From assembly GCF_026810445.1 (NCBI RefSeq), contig NZ_CP113949.1:496001-560000 (forward strand): DNA of 64,000 bases, given 5' to 3'. Position numbers and translations under genes: made by a program. Of this stretch, positions 19,147-28,762 are shown piece after piece (position 1 is the first letter of the stretch; every line of letters starts with the position of its first letter). The notes under the pieces were generated by a model that searched no databases, was not told the origin of the DNA, and worked only from the letters and a program-made list of their open reading frames with translations. The stretch is from Pseudomonas sp. BSw22131 (GTDB lineage Bacteria; Pseudomonadota; Gammaproteobacteria; Pseudomonadales; Pseudomonadaceae).

Positions 19147-20055
19147 ATGCGTCGCCTTCCTTTTGCCAAGCCTTTGTTGGCTTTCCTGGTTTTCATGCTT
19201 GTCGTTGCATCGTTTTTCATAGGGCGTGAATACCGGGTCGTCGAGCGTCTCTGGTTCAACTGGCATGTGTTCTGGCAATCCGATGACACGGCGAGCCTGG
19301 GCTTGAGCGATTATCAGGTGGCGATCGAAGGCAAGGTGATCGACGGGCTGGACGATAACGTTTCGGCCCTGAGTTACGATCCTGACCGTAAAACCTTGTT
19401 CACCGTCACCAACAAAAACAGCGAGCTCGCCGAGCTGAGCCTTGATGGGCGGGTTATCCGACGTATTCCTTTGACCGGTTTCGGCGATGCAGAGGCCATT
19501 GAGTACATCAGCCCCGGTGTTTATGTGATCAGTGATGAGCACAGCCAGAGCCTGTTCAAGGTCCATGTCGACGCCGACACGTTGTTCCTCGATGCCCATG
19601 ATTCTCAGCAGCTCACGCTGGGTATCGATGCGGGCGGAAACAATGGTTTCGAAGGGCTGGCCTACGACACGAAGGGGCAACGGCTGTTTGTCGCCAAAGA
19701 GCGCAAGCCGGTGCAGATCATCGAGATTCGCGGGTTTCCACGGGTCAGTGATGACACGCCCAACGTACTGGAAGTGACCACAGACAAGGCGCGTAACGCC
19801 GGATTGTTTGTGCGCGACCTGTCCAGTTTGCAGTTCGATGAGCGAAGCGGGCACCTGTTGGCGTTGTCGGATGAGTCGCGGCAGATCCTTGAGCTCGACA
19901 CCACCGGCAGACCCGTGGCCAACGCGTCGCTGAGCAAAGGCAGCATGGGGCTCGCCCGCAACGTGCCACAGGCGGAAGGCATCGCAATGAGCGATGACGG
20001 CACGTTGTATCTGGTGAGCGAGCCGAACCTGTTTTATGTGTTCAAGAAGCCGTGA
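19147..20055 (+). CDS. SdiA-regulated family protein, membrane-anchored beta-propeller (copy 2)
   Basis: 302 residues; an N-terminal anchor (LLAFLVFMLVVASFFIG) and the same blade strings as copy 1: VSALSYDPDRKTLFTVTNKN, DAEAIEYISPGVYVISDEHS, GNNGFEGLAYD and AEGIAMSDDGTLYLVSEPNLFYVF. The two copies share layout and ends but differ widely inside, so the duplication is old. Function unknown; a role in the cell envelope or in sensing is only inferred from topology. Confidence 0.84.
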   Translation: MRRLPFAKPLLAFLVFMLVVASFFIGREYRVVERLWFNWHVFWQSDDTASLGLSDYQVAIEGKVIDGLDDNVSALSYDPDRKTLFTVTNKNSELAELSLDGRVIRRIPLTGFGDAEAIEYISPGVYVISDEHSQSLFKVHVDADTLFLDAHDSQQLTLGIDAGGNNGFEGLAYDTKGQRLFVAKERKPVQIIEIRGFPRVSDDTPNVLEVTTDKARNAGLFVRDLSSLQFDERSGHLLALSDESRQILELDTTGRPVANASLSKGSMGLARNVPQAEGIAMSDDGTLYLVSEPNLFYVFKKP

Positions 20056-20089
20056 GGCGAGAGTGTTATCGCCTGAGTGACGCAATGCT

Positions 20090-20166
20090 CTGTAGCCAAC
20101 TTGTTGGCGAAGCAGCTGACCGGGTGTGTCAGTTATCACGTCTCGCGAACGAGTTCGCTCCTACAG
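20090..20166. repeat. REP pair between SdiA-regulated gene and rpiA
   Basis: CTGTAGCCAACTTGTTGGCG and an inverted partner ending CGAGTTCGCTCCTACAG lie between converging genes. The arms are of the AACTTGTTGGCGA subclass and are less symmetrical than most in this window. Confidence 0.78.
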
Positions 20167-20177
20167 ATGGCGTGTCA

Positions 20178-20849
20178 TTAGCGGTTCAGGGTTTTCACGC
20201 CTTCTTGCGTGCCCAAAAGCAGTAAATCCGCCGGACGTGCAGCGAACAGGCCGTTAGTCACTACGCCGACTATGTTGTTGATCTGCGCTTCAAGCTCCGA
20301 CGGGTTGGTGATGTTCATGTTGTGAACATCGAGAATGATGTTGCCGTTGTCGGTCAGTACACCGTCGCGGTACACCGGATCACCGCCCAGTTTTACCAAT
20401 TGGCGTGCGACGTGGCTGCGCGCCATTGGAATCACCTCGACCGGCAGCGGGAAGCCACCCAGCACAGGTACCAGCTTGCTGCCGTCGGCGATACAGATGA
20501 ACGTTTTGGCGACTGCGGCCACGATCTTCTCCCGGGTCAGGGCCGCGCCACCGCCTTTGATCAGGTTCAGGTGCTCGTCACTTTCGTCGGCGCCGTCAAT
20601 GTAAAACTCAAGATCGCTGACCGTGTTGAGTTCATACACCGGAATGCCATGGGCCTTGAGGCGAGCGGCGGTGGCCTCGGAGCTGGCGACCGCGCCATCG
20701 AACGCGCCCTTGTGTTGAGCCAGTGCGTCGATGAAGCAATTGGCGGTGGAGCCGGTGCCGACGCCGACGACACTTTTGTCGTCAAGTTTGGGGAGTATGA
20801 AGTCGACAGCGGCTTGGGCCACGGCCTGTTTGAGTTGATCCTGGGTCAT
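20178..20849 (-). CDS. rpiA: Ribose-5-phosphate isomerase A
   Basis: 223 residues, full length. [13 protein letters not shown] (phosphate-binding loop), [27 protein letters not shown] with the catalytic Asp/Glu/Lys set, and the C-terminal [19 protein letters not shown] are intact. It interconverts ribose-5-phosphate and ribulose-5-phosphate in the pentose phosphate pathway. GGAG lies nine bases before the ATG. The gene is divergent from ilvA with a REP pair between them. Confidence 0.97.
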   Translation of the reverse strand: MTQDQLKQAVAQAAVDFILPKLDDKSVVGVGTGSTANCFIDALAQHKGAFDGAVASSEATAARLKAHGIPVYELNTVSDLEFYIDGADESDEHLNLIKGGGAALTREKIVAAVAKTFICIADGSKLVPVLGGFPLPVEVIPMARSHVARQLVKLGGDPVYRDGVLTDNGNIILDVHNMNITNPSELEAQINNIVGVVTNGLFAARPADLLLLGTQEGVKTLNR

Positions 20850-20877
20850 GCGGGTGGGCTCCGGTTTGAATGTCTCC

Positions 20878-20968
20878 CTGTAGGAGCGCGCTTGCCCGCG
20901 AAAGCGTTCTGTCAGTCACGGTTAAGTCGTCTGACACCACGCCATCGAGGGCAAGCGCGCTCCTTCAA
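20878..20968. repeat. REP pair between rpiA and ilvA (divergent)
   Basis: CTGTAGGAGCGCGCTTGCCC and an inverted partner ending GGGCAAGCGCGCTCCTTCAAG. The class is the same as at 2472 and 36412. It lies between divergent genes, where promoters must also fit. Confidence 0.82.
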
Positions 20969-21101
20969 GGCGGTAGTGATGCGCTGAGGGCCGGGATTAT
21001 AGCGACATGACGCTGGCAAAACCCGGTCATTCGTGTGGTCGTCAGTTGGAGTGCGGGGTAGACTTCCCGGCCTTGCCCTTTTCGCCAGTGATGCCTCTGC
21101 G

Positions 21102-22614
21102 ATGCTCGAACACTACGTCAAGAAAATCCTCACCTCCCGCGTGTATGACGTCGCCGTGGAAACCCCGCTGCACGGCGCGCGCCGGTTGTCCGAGCGCCTT
21201 GGCAATCAGGTGCTGCTCAAGCGCGAAGACTTGCAGCCGGTGTTCTCGTTCAAGATTCGCGGCGCGTACAACAAGCTCGCGCAACTGAGCCCGGAAGATC
21301 TCGCGTGCGGCGTGGTCACGGCCTCGGCAGGCAATCACGCGCAAGGCCTGGCGCTCGCCGCCAAGACCCTTGGCGTCAAAGCCACCATCGTCATGCCCAA
21401 GACCACCCCGGAGATCAAGGTCGAAGGCGTACGCTCCCGAGGCGGCATTGTCGTGCTCCACGGCGACTCTTTCCCGAGGCGCTGGCGTATTCCCTGAAGC
21501 TGGTTGAGGAAAAAGGCTACGTCTACGTTCACCCGTACGACGACCCGGACACCATCGCCGGGCAAGGCACGGTGGCGATGGAAATATTGCGTCAGCACCC
21601 GGGGCCACTGGATGCGATCTTCGTACCTGTCGGAGGCGGCGGTTTGATCGCCGGCATCGCGGCGTACGTCAAATACCTGCGCCCTGAAATCAAAGTCATC
21701 GGCGTCGAGCCGGACGATTCCAATTGCCTGCAACAAGCCATGGCCTATGGCGAGCGCGTGGTGTTGCAGCAAGTCGGGTTGTTCGCGGACGGCGTCGCGG
21801 TGGCGCAGATCGGCAAGCACACGTTCGACATCTGCCAGCATTACGTCGATGAAGTAATCACCGTCAGCACCGATGAAATCTGCGCCGCGATCAAGGACAT
21901 CTACGACGATACCCGCTCGATCACCGAGCCTTCCGGCGCGCTGGGTGTGGCCGGGATCAAAAGTACACCGAACAATACGGCGTGACCGGGCAGACGTTCG
22001 TGGCGATTGATTCCGGTGCCAACGTCAACTTCGACCGCTTGCGCCATGTGGCCGAGCGTGCCGAACTGGGCGAAGGCCGCGAAGCAGTGATCGCCGTGAC
22101 CATCCCCGAGAAACCGGGCAGCTTCAAAGCGTTTTGCGAAGCCATCGGCAAACGCCAGATCACTGAGTTCAACTACCGCTACCACACCGACCGCGAGGCG
22201 CACATCTTCGTTGGCGTGCAGACCCATCCCGAGACCGACCCGCGCAAAGCGCTGATCTCAAGCCTCACCGAGCAGGGTTTTCCGGTGCTGGACCTGACCG
22301 ACAACGAACTGGCCAAGCTGCATTTGCGGCACATGGTCGGCGGGCATTCGGAGCGGGTCAGCGATGAGGTGGTGTTCCGCTTCGAGTTCCCGGAGCGGCC
22401 CGGCGCGCTGTTCAACTTTCTTAACAAGCTGGGCGGTCAGTGGAATATTTCGATGTTCCACTACCGCAACCATGGCGCGGCAGATGGGCGGGTAGTGGCC
22501 GGGTTGGTGGTGCCAGAGGATGAGCGGCATCTGGTGCCGGCGGCGCTGGCGGAGATTGGGTATCCGTATTGGGATGAAACCCATAACCCTGCGTACAAGC
22601 TGTTTCTGGGCTGA
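21102..22614 (+). pseudogene. ilvA: Threonine ammonia-lyase IlvA, reading frame broken by two 1-base deletions
   Basis: Three frames together give a complete 504-residue biosynthetic threonine dehydratase with no other damage. Part 1 (21102-21475) has the PLP Lys in [13 protein letters not shown]. Part 2 has VPVGGGGLIAGIAAYVKYLRPE. Part 3 has the two ACT-like regulatory domains and ends KLFLG. The first break is in TTTCCCGAGG near 21473-21475, where one C is missing from DSFPEA. The second is in ATCAAAAGTAC near 21959-21962, where one A is missing from GIKKYTEQ. Both lie in short homopolymers, so base-calling error must be considered. If real, only a 131-residue fragment is made from the first frame, and isoleucine synthesis would need another ilvA copy. 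Confidence 0.9.
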
Positions 22615-22622
22615 TGCAAAAC

Positions 22623-22701
22623 CTGTAGCAGCCAACTTGTTGGCGAGGCGATGGTGCGGTGTATCAGGTCGGCCGTCTCGCGAACAAGTTCGCTCCTACA
22701 G
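22623..22701. repeat. REP pair after ilvA
   Basis: CTGTAGCAGCCAACTTGTTG and an inverted partner ending AAGTTCGCTCCTACAG, in the 143-base gap between ilvA and the small membrane-protein gene. Confidence 0.78.
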
Positions 22702-22757
22702 AGAAACGACAGCTCACTGCTACTCTGAATTCATGCACCAATGGGAACACTCCGAAC

Positions 22758-23186
22758 ATGGAACACTTCGCTGCACTGAAAATCCTGCACACGGTCACCA
22801 CGGCGCTGTTATTCATCAGTGCGCTGGCATTGACCGTCTGGATGATTCGCGGGCGCAGGGCCGGCGATCTCACAGTGCAGAATCGCGCGATGCAGCGCCC
22901 GTGGGCGTTCGTCTGGTTGCTGATGGGCATTTGCTTGCTGACATTGCCGGTCAGCGGCTGGTGGCTGGTGCACTACGCGGGTTGGCCGCTGGGGCAGACC
23001 TGGTTGCTAAGCGCCAGCGTGTTGTATGTATTCGGTGCGTTGAGCTGGGCCTGGCTGGCTGTGCGTGTGAATCGTCTGCACCGCCCGGTGCTTGTCGGTA
23101 ATCCGAAATTCACCTTGGCACTGGCGATCTTCAGTGCGGTGTGTTTTGTGGCGATTGCCGGATTGATGGGCGCCAAGCCGGTTTAA
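22758..23186 (+). CDS. Predicted inner-membrane protein, DUF2269-like
   Basis: 142 residues from the ATG at 22758 with about four hydrophobic segments. The opening (LKILHTVTTALLFISALALTVWMI, split by a short turn) resembles the LKxLH start of DUF2269 proteins, some of which are thought to be haem-linked or redox-linked membrane proteins. His11 is conserved in that motif. Longer in-frame starts exist but run through a REP element and are rejected. Function unknown. Confidence 0.65.
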   Translation: MEHFAALKILHTVTTALLFISALALTVWMIRGRRAGDLTVQNRAMQRPWAFVWLLMGICLLTLPVSGWWLVHYAGWPLGQTWLLSASVLYVFGALSWAWLAVRVNRLHRPVLVGNPKFTLALAIFSAVCFVAIAGLMGAKPV

Positions 23187-23209
23187 CGGTTTTGATTGAT
23201 CAATTGTTA

Positions 23210-23282
23210 TCGCGAGCAATCTCCCTCCAACAATGATTTCTATGTGCGAAATATCCATTGTGGGAGGGGGCTTGCTCGCGAT
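23210..23282. repeat. REP pair, GGGAGGGGGCTTGCTCGCGAT class
   Basis: ATCGCGAGCAATCTCCCTCC and an inverted copy reading GGGAGGGGGCTTGCTCGCGA lie between two converging genes. This is a third REP subclass, also found at 32607 and 34865. Confidence 0.8.
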
Positions 23283-23308
23283 GGCGTCAGACCTGACGAC
23301 ACATCACT

Positions 23309-23965
23309 TCAATCACGCAGCGAAATCACCGGCCAGCCGCGGATTGCTGCCTCAGCTCGCAGATTCTCATCAGGGTTGACCGCCACCGCATGCGTGACTT
23401 TTTCCAGCAACGGCAGGTCGTTCATCGAGTCGCTGTAGAAGTAGCTGTCCTCCAGGCTGAAATCATTGTCCAGCAGCCAGGTATTCAGGCGCGTCACTTT
23501 GCCCTCACGGAAACACGGCACGCCGGTGGTTTTACCGGTATGGCGGCCGTCGATGATTTCGCATTCAGTTGCGAGCAACGTCTCGATCCCCAGTCGCTCA
23601 ACGATAGGTGCCGTTACGAAGCGATTGGTCGCCGTAATCACTACCAGCTTGTCGCCAGCGTCGCGGTGTTTGGCAATCAGCGCCATCGCTTTGGGTAAAA
23701 CCATGGGTTCGACGCAGTCGCGCATGAACTCGCGGTGCCATTCGTCGAGTTGCTCGGGAGCTGTGCGGCCCAGAATCTCCAGGCTGAAATTCAGGTAGTC
23801 GGTCAGGTTCAGTGTCCCGGCCAGATAGTCCTGATAGAACGCGTCGTTTTTTGCTTTGTAAGCAGCACCGTCAAGGATGCCGCGCTTGCACAGGTAATCG
23901 CCCCAGGCGTGGTCGCTGTCGCCACCGAGAAGCGTGTTGTCGAGGTCGAATAGAGCCAGGCGCAT
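23309..23965 (-). CDS. HAD-superfamily phosphatase, subclass IB (SerB-like)
   Basis: 218 residues from the ATG at 23965. Motif I is [14 protein letters not shown] (nucleophile Asp plus the second Asp), motif II is VVITATNRF, the motif III Lys lies in FREGKVTRL, and motif IV is [14 protein letters not shown]. The helical cap between motifs I and II fits the IB group, which includes phosphoserine phosphatase and histidinol-phosphate phosphatase-like enzymes. A longer frame would add 22 residues with no family likeness. Substrate not determined. Confidence 0.85.
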   Translation of the reverse strand: MRLALFDLDNTLLGGDSDHAWGDYLCKRGILDGAAYKAKNDAFYQDYLAGTLNLTDYLNFSLEILGRTAPEQLDEWHREFMRDCVEPMVLPKAMALIAKHRDAGDKLVVITATNRFVTAPIVERLGIETLLATECEIIDGRHTGKTTGVPCFREGKVTRLNTWLLDNDFSLEDSYFYSDSMNDLPLLEKVTHAVAVNPDENLRAEAAIRGWPVISLRD

Positions 23966-24130
23966 ACGGTTACTCGCTGAAATGACTAAAAAAAGAGCCC
24001 AAGAATACGAGGTTTTTTTGCCTCGCTGCATCTATTACTGCAGTTGTGCCAATAAGCTGCCTGCGCCTCGTTGCTGCCTTCACGATCTTTGTGGAACAAT
24101 GCGCCGACATGCGTTTGCGAGGTTGTAGCC

Positions 24131-24610
24131 GTGATCGACCCCGATGGTTTCCGCCCTAATGTCGGGATAATTCTGACGAATGATGTAGGCCAGGTCCTAT
24201 GGGCTCGGCGTATCAACCAAGATGCCTGGCAGTTTCCGCAAGGGGGGATCAACCCTCAAGAGACGCCGGAAGACGCGCTCTACCGTGAATTGAACGAAGA
24301 AGTCGGGCTAGAACGGCATGATGTTGAAATTCTTGCCTGCACCCGGGGCTGGTTGCGCTATCGTCTGCCGCAACGTCTGGTCCGCACCCACAGCCAACCG
24401 CTGTGTATCGGTCAGAAGCAAAAATGGTTTCTCCTGCGCCTGATCTCTAACGAGCAGCGGGTGCGGATGGATTTGACCGGTAAACCGGAGTTCGATGGCT
24501 GGCGCTGGGTCAGCTATTGGTATCCGTTGGGCCAGGTGGTGACATTCAAGCGCGAAGTGTATCGACGCGCACTCAAAGAGCTTGCCCCGCGCCTGTTGGC
24601 GCGCGACTGA
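24131..24610 (+). CDS. rppH: RNA pyrophosphohydrolase (Nudix)
   Basis: 159 residues from the GTG at 24131, giving the typical opening [14 protein letters not shown]. The Nudix box [23 protein letters not shown] is intact (G-x5-E-x7-REL-x-EE-x-G). RppH removes pyrophosphate from the 5' triphosphate of mRNAs and so starts RNase E-dependent decay. ptsP follows after 21 bases on the same strand, the conserved rppH-ptsP arrangement of gamma-proteobacteria. Confidence 0.95.
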   Translation: MIDPDGFRPNVGIILTNDVGQVLWARRINQDAWQFPQGGINPQETPEDALYRELNEEVGLERHDVEILACTRGWLRYRLPQRLVRTHSQPLCIGQKQKWFLLRLISNEQRVRMDLTGKPEFDGWRWVSYWYPLGQVVTFKREVYRRALKELAPRLLARD

Positions 24611-24631
24611 CACGGAGTTCGACCCCGAGCC

Positions 24632-26911
24632 ATGCTCAATACGCTGCGCAAGATCGTCCAGGAAGTTAACTCCGCCAAGGATCTCAAGGCGGCGTTGGGG
24701 ATTATTGTGTTACGCGTCAAAGAGGCCATGAGCAGCCAGGTCTGCTCTGTCTATCTGCTGGACACGGAATCCAATCGATTCGTGCTGATGGCCACCGAGG
24801 GCCTCAACAAGCGCTCCATCGGCAAAGTCAGCATGGCGCCCAATGAAGGCCTCGTTGGCCTGGTCGGCACCCGTGAAGAGCCACTCAATCTCGAGAACGC
24901 TGCTGATCACCCTCGTTATCGCTACTTTGCTGAAACCGGTGAAGAACGATACGCGTCTTTCCTAGGCGCCCCGATCATCCACCACCGCCGCGTGGTCGGG
25001 GTGTTGGTGATCCAGCAAAAGGAACGCCGCCAGTTCGATGAAGGGGAAGAAGCTTTCCTCGTGACCATGAGCGCGCAACTCGCTGGGGTTATCGCCCACG
25101 CTGAAGCCACTGGCTCGATTCGCGGCTTGGGTCGTCAGGGCAAGGGCATTCAGGAAGCCAAGTTCGTGGGTGTGCCGGGTTCGCCAGGTGCCGCGGTGGG
25201 CATGGCGGTGGTGATGTTGCCCCCTGCGGACCTCGAAGTCGTCCCTGATAAAACCGTGACCGACATCCAAGCCGAGCTCAAACTGTTCAATACCGCTCTG
25301 GAAGGCGTTCGCAGCGACATGCGTACCCTTTCGGCGAAGTTGGCTACCCAGTTGCGCCCGGAAGAGCGCGCGCTGTTCGATGTTTACCTGATGATGCTCG
25401 ACGATGCCTCGCTCGGCAGCGAAGTCACCAACGTGATCAAGACCGGCCAATGGGCGCAAGGCGCGTTGCGTTCGGTCGTCAATGAGCACGTAAAACGCTT
25501 CGAGCTGATGGACGATGCCTACCTGCGTGAACGCGCTTCAGACGTCAAAGATCTCGGGCGCCGCTTGCTCGCTTACCTTCAGGAAGCCCGCCAGCAGACG
25601 CTGGTCTACCCCGACAACACCATTCTGGTGAGTGAAGAGCTGACCCCTGCCATGCTCGGCGAAGTGCCGGAAGGCAAGCTGGTGGGTCTGATTTCGGTAC
25701 TGGGTTCGGGCAACTCTCACGTTGCGATTCTGGCGCGTGCCATGGGCATTCCCACGGTCATGGGCGTGGTCGATCTGCCTTATTCGAAGGTCGATGGCAT
25801 TCAACTGATCGTCGACGGCTACCACGGTGAGGTCTACACCAACCCGAGCGAAATCCTGCGCAAACAGTATTCGATCGTGGTCGAGGAAGAGCGCCAGCTG
25901 TCTCAGGGGCTGGAATCGCTGCGCGAGTTGCCATGCGTCACGCTCGATGGCCACCGGATGCCGTTGTGGGTGAATACCGGTTTGCTGGCAGACGTCGCCC
26001 GCGCCCAGCAGCGTGGCGCCGAAGGTGTCGGGTTGTACCGCACCGAAGTGCCGTTCATGATTCAGCAGCGTTTCCCCAGTGAAAAAGAGCAGTTGGCGAT
26101 CTATCGCGAACAGCTTGCCGCCTTCCATCCGCTGCCAGTGACCATGCGGACGCTGGACATCGGCGGTGACAAGGCACTGTCGTATTTCCCGATCAAAGAA
26201 GACAACCCGTTCCTGGGCTGGCGCGGGATTCGCGTCACGCTCGACCATCCGGAAATTTTCCTGGTGCAGACCCGGGCGATGCTCAAGGCCAGCGAAGGCT
26301 TGAACAACCTGCGAATTTTGCTGCCGATGATTTCAGGGACGCATGAAACCGAAGAGGCATTGCACCTGATTCACCGTGCCTGGGGCGAGGTGCGCGACGA
26401 AGGCACTGACGTACCGATGCCACCGGTTGGGGTCATGATCGAGGTGCCTGCGGCGGTGTATCAGACCCGTGAGCTGGCGCGGCAGGTGGACTTTCTGTCG
26501 GTAGGCTCCAACGACCTGACTCAGTACCTGCTGGCGGTTGATCGAAATAACCCGCGGGTGGCCGATCTCTACGACTATCTACACCCGGCGGTCCTGCAGG
26601 CACTGCAGAATGTGGTCCGCGACGCCCACGCCGAGGGTAAGCCGGTCAGTATTTGCGGTGAAATGGCGGGTGATCCAGCGGCTGCAGTGCTGTTGATGGC
26701 AATGGGTTTCGACAGCCTGTCGATGAACGCCACCAACTTGCCAAAGGTGAAGTGGATGCTGCGCCAGATCAACCTGAGCAAAGCCAAAGAACTGCTCGCG
26801 CAGTTGATGACCAACGACAACCCGCAAGTAATCAACAGCTCGCTGCAGTTAGCGCTGAAGAACCTTGGGTTGTCGCGGATGATCAATCCGGGGTCCGTCA
26901 AAGGCCACTGA
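24632..26911 (+). CDS. ptsP: Phosphoenolpyruvate-protein phosphotransferase PtsP (EI-Ntr)
   Basis: 759 residues in the order GAF domain (about 1-160), EI N-terminal region, phospho-His domain and PEP-binding barrel. The phosphorylated His is His363 in SGNSHVAILARAMGIPTVMG. The barrel shows GLYRTEVPFM, MRTLDIGGDKALSYF, GVMIEVPAAV, SVGSNDLTQYLLAVDRN and SICGEMAG. It passes phosphate from PEP to PtsO and then PtsN in the nitrogen phosphotransferase system, which is regulatory. The GAF domain is thought to sense glutamine. It is probably co-transcribed with rppH. Confidence 0.96.
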   Translation: MLNTLRKIVQEVNSAKDLKAALGIIVLRVKEAMSSQVCSVYLLDTESNRFVLMATEGLNKRSIGKVSMAPNEGLVGLVGTREEPLNLENAADHPRYRYFAETGEERYASFLGAPIIHHRRVVGVLVIQQKERRQFDEGEEAFLVTMSAQLAGVIAHAEATGSIRGLGRQGKGIQEAKFVGVPGSPGAAVGMAVVMLPPADLEVVPDKTVTDIQAELKLFNTALEGVRSDMRTLSAKLATQLRPEERALFDVYLMMLDDASLGSEVTNVIKTGQWAQGALRSVVNEHVKRFELMDDAYLRERASDVKDLGRRLLAYLQEARQQTLVYPDNTILVSEELTPAMLGEVPEGKLVGLISVLGSGNSHVAILARAMGIPTVMGVVDLPYSKVDGIQLIVDGYHGEVYTNPSEILRKQYSIVVEEERQLSQGLESLRELPCVTLDGHRMPLWVNTGLLADVARAQQRGAEGVGLYRTEVPFMIQQRFPSEKEQLAIYREQLAAFHPLPVTMRTLDIGGDKALSYFPIKEDNPFLGWRGIRVTLDHPEIFLVQTRAMLKASEGLNNLRILLPMISGTHETEEALHLIHRAWGEVRDEGTDVPMPPVGVMIEVPAAVYQTRELARQVDFLSVGSNDLTQYLLAVDRNNPRVADLYDYLHPAVLQALQNVVRDAHAEGKPVSICGEMAGDPAAAVLLMAMGFDSLSMNATNLPKVKWMLRQINLSKAKELLAQLMTNDNPQVINSSLQLALKNLGLSRMINPGSVKGH

Positions 26912-26924
26912 TACTGATATCTGC

Positions 26925-27010
26925 AATAGCGCGCTTGCTCCGCGATGGCGGTGAGTCAGACGAATCTCTCGCTGATACAAAGCCATCGCGGGGCAAGCTC
27001 GCCCTTACAG
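26925..27010. repeat. Diverged REP pair between ptsP and NRDE gene
   Basis: AATAGCGCGCTTGCTCCGCG and the inverted AGCCATCGCGGGGCAAGCTC. The right arm runs into the end of the NRDE gene: TTA at 27005-27007 within CCCTTACAG supplies its stop codon. Confidence 0.7.
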
Positions 27011-27751
27011 ATTGACCTCAACTTCCCCCAACCGCCCGCCGTAAGGCCCGAAGCTGCGCTCAGTAATCTGTCGACGGCCATCTGCATTGACGATCAGCAC
27101 AGTGCTGGCCCGTGTGCCGTAAGCGGGACTGGCGATAAATACGCTCGACAGCAGCGTTTCGGTGACCAGACCCAAGCCTGTATCTGGCAGTTCTGCCTCC
27201 GGCGCCGGGTCCGGATCAGCCAGAAAATCAAACAGCTGCGCTGGCTGTGGGTCCTGCAGCTGAGCGGACAGCGCTTTTTTGGCCTTGACCAGCTTGGGCC
27301 ATGGCGTATCGAGCCCTGCGTTGGACACGCCGTAAATGCCCTCGCTCAACTGTCGCGGTGTCGGGTCGGTGGCGCTTATAAAGTGCAGCGTCTGGCGATT
27401 GCCAACCAGGAAATTGAACCCGCCGTATTCCCCTGTGCGTCCTTCGACCTCCAGCAAATACTCTTCAATCGGCATCGAACCGGTCAAAAAATGAGCAACC
27501 AGCTCACCTCGTGAGCGTCTGCCCAGCGGTTGGCCCGGATCACGGATGTTGGTCAGCGCAGCGAAGCGTCCATCCGCGTTAATACCCAGCCAGGTACCAC
27601 CTGCTTCAAGGTCACGTCCTGCATAGACACGGGGCGCATCCTCCCAAGCGGCAAGCGGTAGCGTGGGGCGCGCGTAAAACTCATCACGATTGGCGGCCAG
27701 TACCAACGGTTGTTGATGGGAGGGGCGCCAGGCGAACACGATCAAGCACAT
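27005..27751 (-). CDS. NRDE family protein (TANGO2 superfamily)
   Basis: 248 residues from the ATG at 27751, with AAGGAG seven bases upstream. The N-terminus MCLIVFAW and the name-giving LAANRDEFYARPT box are both present, followed by TWLGINADGRFAALTN. The invariant Cys2 has led to the suggestion that these are N-terminal-nucleophile hydrolases, and TANGO2 has been linked to haem handling; neither is shown for bacteria here. The longer frame upstream adds 11 residues and would hide Cys2, so it is rejected. The stop codon lies inside a REP element. Confidence 0.85.
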   Translation of the reverse strand: MCLIVFAWRPSHQQPLVLAANRDEFYARPTLPLAAWEDAPRVYAGRDLEAGGTWLGINADGRFAALTNIRDPGQPLGRRSRGELVAHFLTGSMPIEEYLLEVEGRTGEYGGFNFLVGNRQTLHFISATDPTPRQLSEGIYGVSNAGLDTPWPKLVKAKKALSAQLQDPQPAQLFDFLADPDPAPEAELPDTGLGLVTETLLSSVFIASPAYGTRASTVLIVNADGRRQITERSFGPYGGRLGEVEVNL

Positions 27752-27879
27752 GCAGGACTCCTTTTTGCTGCACTTTACGCACACATCGCACGTACATCCA
27801 TCGCACGCCGGTAGAGCACAGCGTCATGCTTCCGGTAACATGCCGGACTGATTTTGGACGTTCCAATTAAGGAGTCGTA

Positions 27880-28692
27880 ATGCTGCCTTACCCGCAGATT
27901 GACCCGGTAGCGGTAGCCATCGGCCCACTGCAAATTCACTGGTACGGTCTGATGTACCTGATCGGCATTGGGAGCGCGTGGTTTATTGCCTCTCGCCGGC
28001 TGGACCGCTTTGACCCGACGTGGACCAAGGAAAAGCTTTCGGACATGATCTTCTGGCTCGCGATGGGCGTCATTGTCGGCGGGCGATTGGGTTACGTGCT
28101 GTTTTACGATCTGCCCAACTACATCGCCAATCCGCTACTGATCTTCGAAGTGTGGAAAGGCGGCATGGCGTTCCACGGTGGGTTCGTCGGTGTAATGATC
28201 GCCGCCTATTGGTTCGGCAAGCGCAACGGCAAATCCTTCTTCCAGCTCATGGACTTCATCGCGCCAATGGTGCCGATCGGGCTGGGTGCCGGACGCATCG
28301 GCAACTTCATCAACGCCGAGCTGTGGGGCAAGCCGACTGACTTGCCATGGGCCATGATTTTTCCGCCGTTCAGCGATCCCGCCCAGTTGCCGCGTCACCC
28401 GTCGCAGCTGTATCAGTTCGCGCTGGAAGGCGTTGCGTTGTTCCTGATCCTTTACTTCTACTCGCGCAAGCCGCGCCCGACCATGGCCGTTTCCGGCATG
28501 TTCGCGTTTTTCTACGGGCTTTTCCGGTTTATCGTCGAGTTCGTCCGGGTTCCGGATGCGCAACTGGGTTATCTGGCGTGGGGTTGGCTGACCATGGGCC
28601 AGATACTCAGCCTGCCGATGATCATCGGTGGCCTGGTGTTGATCTGGCTTGCTTACCGCCGGGCGCCTGCGTCGAGCAACGCAACCGTCTGA
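27880..28692 (+). CDS. lgt: Prolipoprotein diacylglyceryl transferase
   Basis: 270 residues, seven membrane segments. The Lgt signatures are [10 protein letters not shown] (essential His/Tyr region), [19 protein letters not shown] and [22 protein letters not shown]. It moves diacylglycerol from phosphatidylglycerol to the lipobox cysteine of prolipoproteins at the inner membrane. TAAGGAG lies nine bases before the ATG. Its substrates in this window probably include the lipocalin and the small lipoprotein near 52-53 kb. thyA follows after 70 bases, a conserved pairing. Confidence 0.97.
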   Translation: MLPYPQIDPVAVAIGPLQIHWYGLMYLIGIGSAWFIASRRLDRFDPTWTKEKLSDMIFWLAMGVIVGGRLGYVLFYDLPNYIANPLLIFEVWKGGMAFHGGFVGVMIAAYWFGKRNGKSFFQLMDFIAPMVPIGLGAGRIGNFINAELWGKPTDLPWAMIFPPFSDPAQLPRHPSQLYQFALEGVALFLILYFYSRKPRPTMAVSGMFAFFYGLFRFIVEFVRVPDAQLGYLAWGWLTMGQILSLPMIIGGLVLIWLAYRRAPASSNATV

Positions 28693-28762
28693 CGATACGA
28701 CAGTACTTGAAGGGCCGGGCGATGCTGCCCGGCGACTTACCGATACAGAGAGGCCTTTGGGC

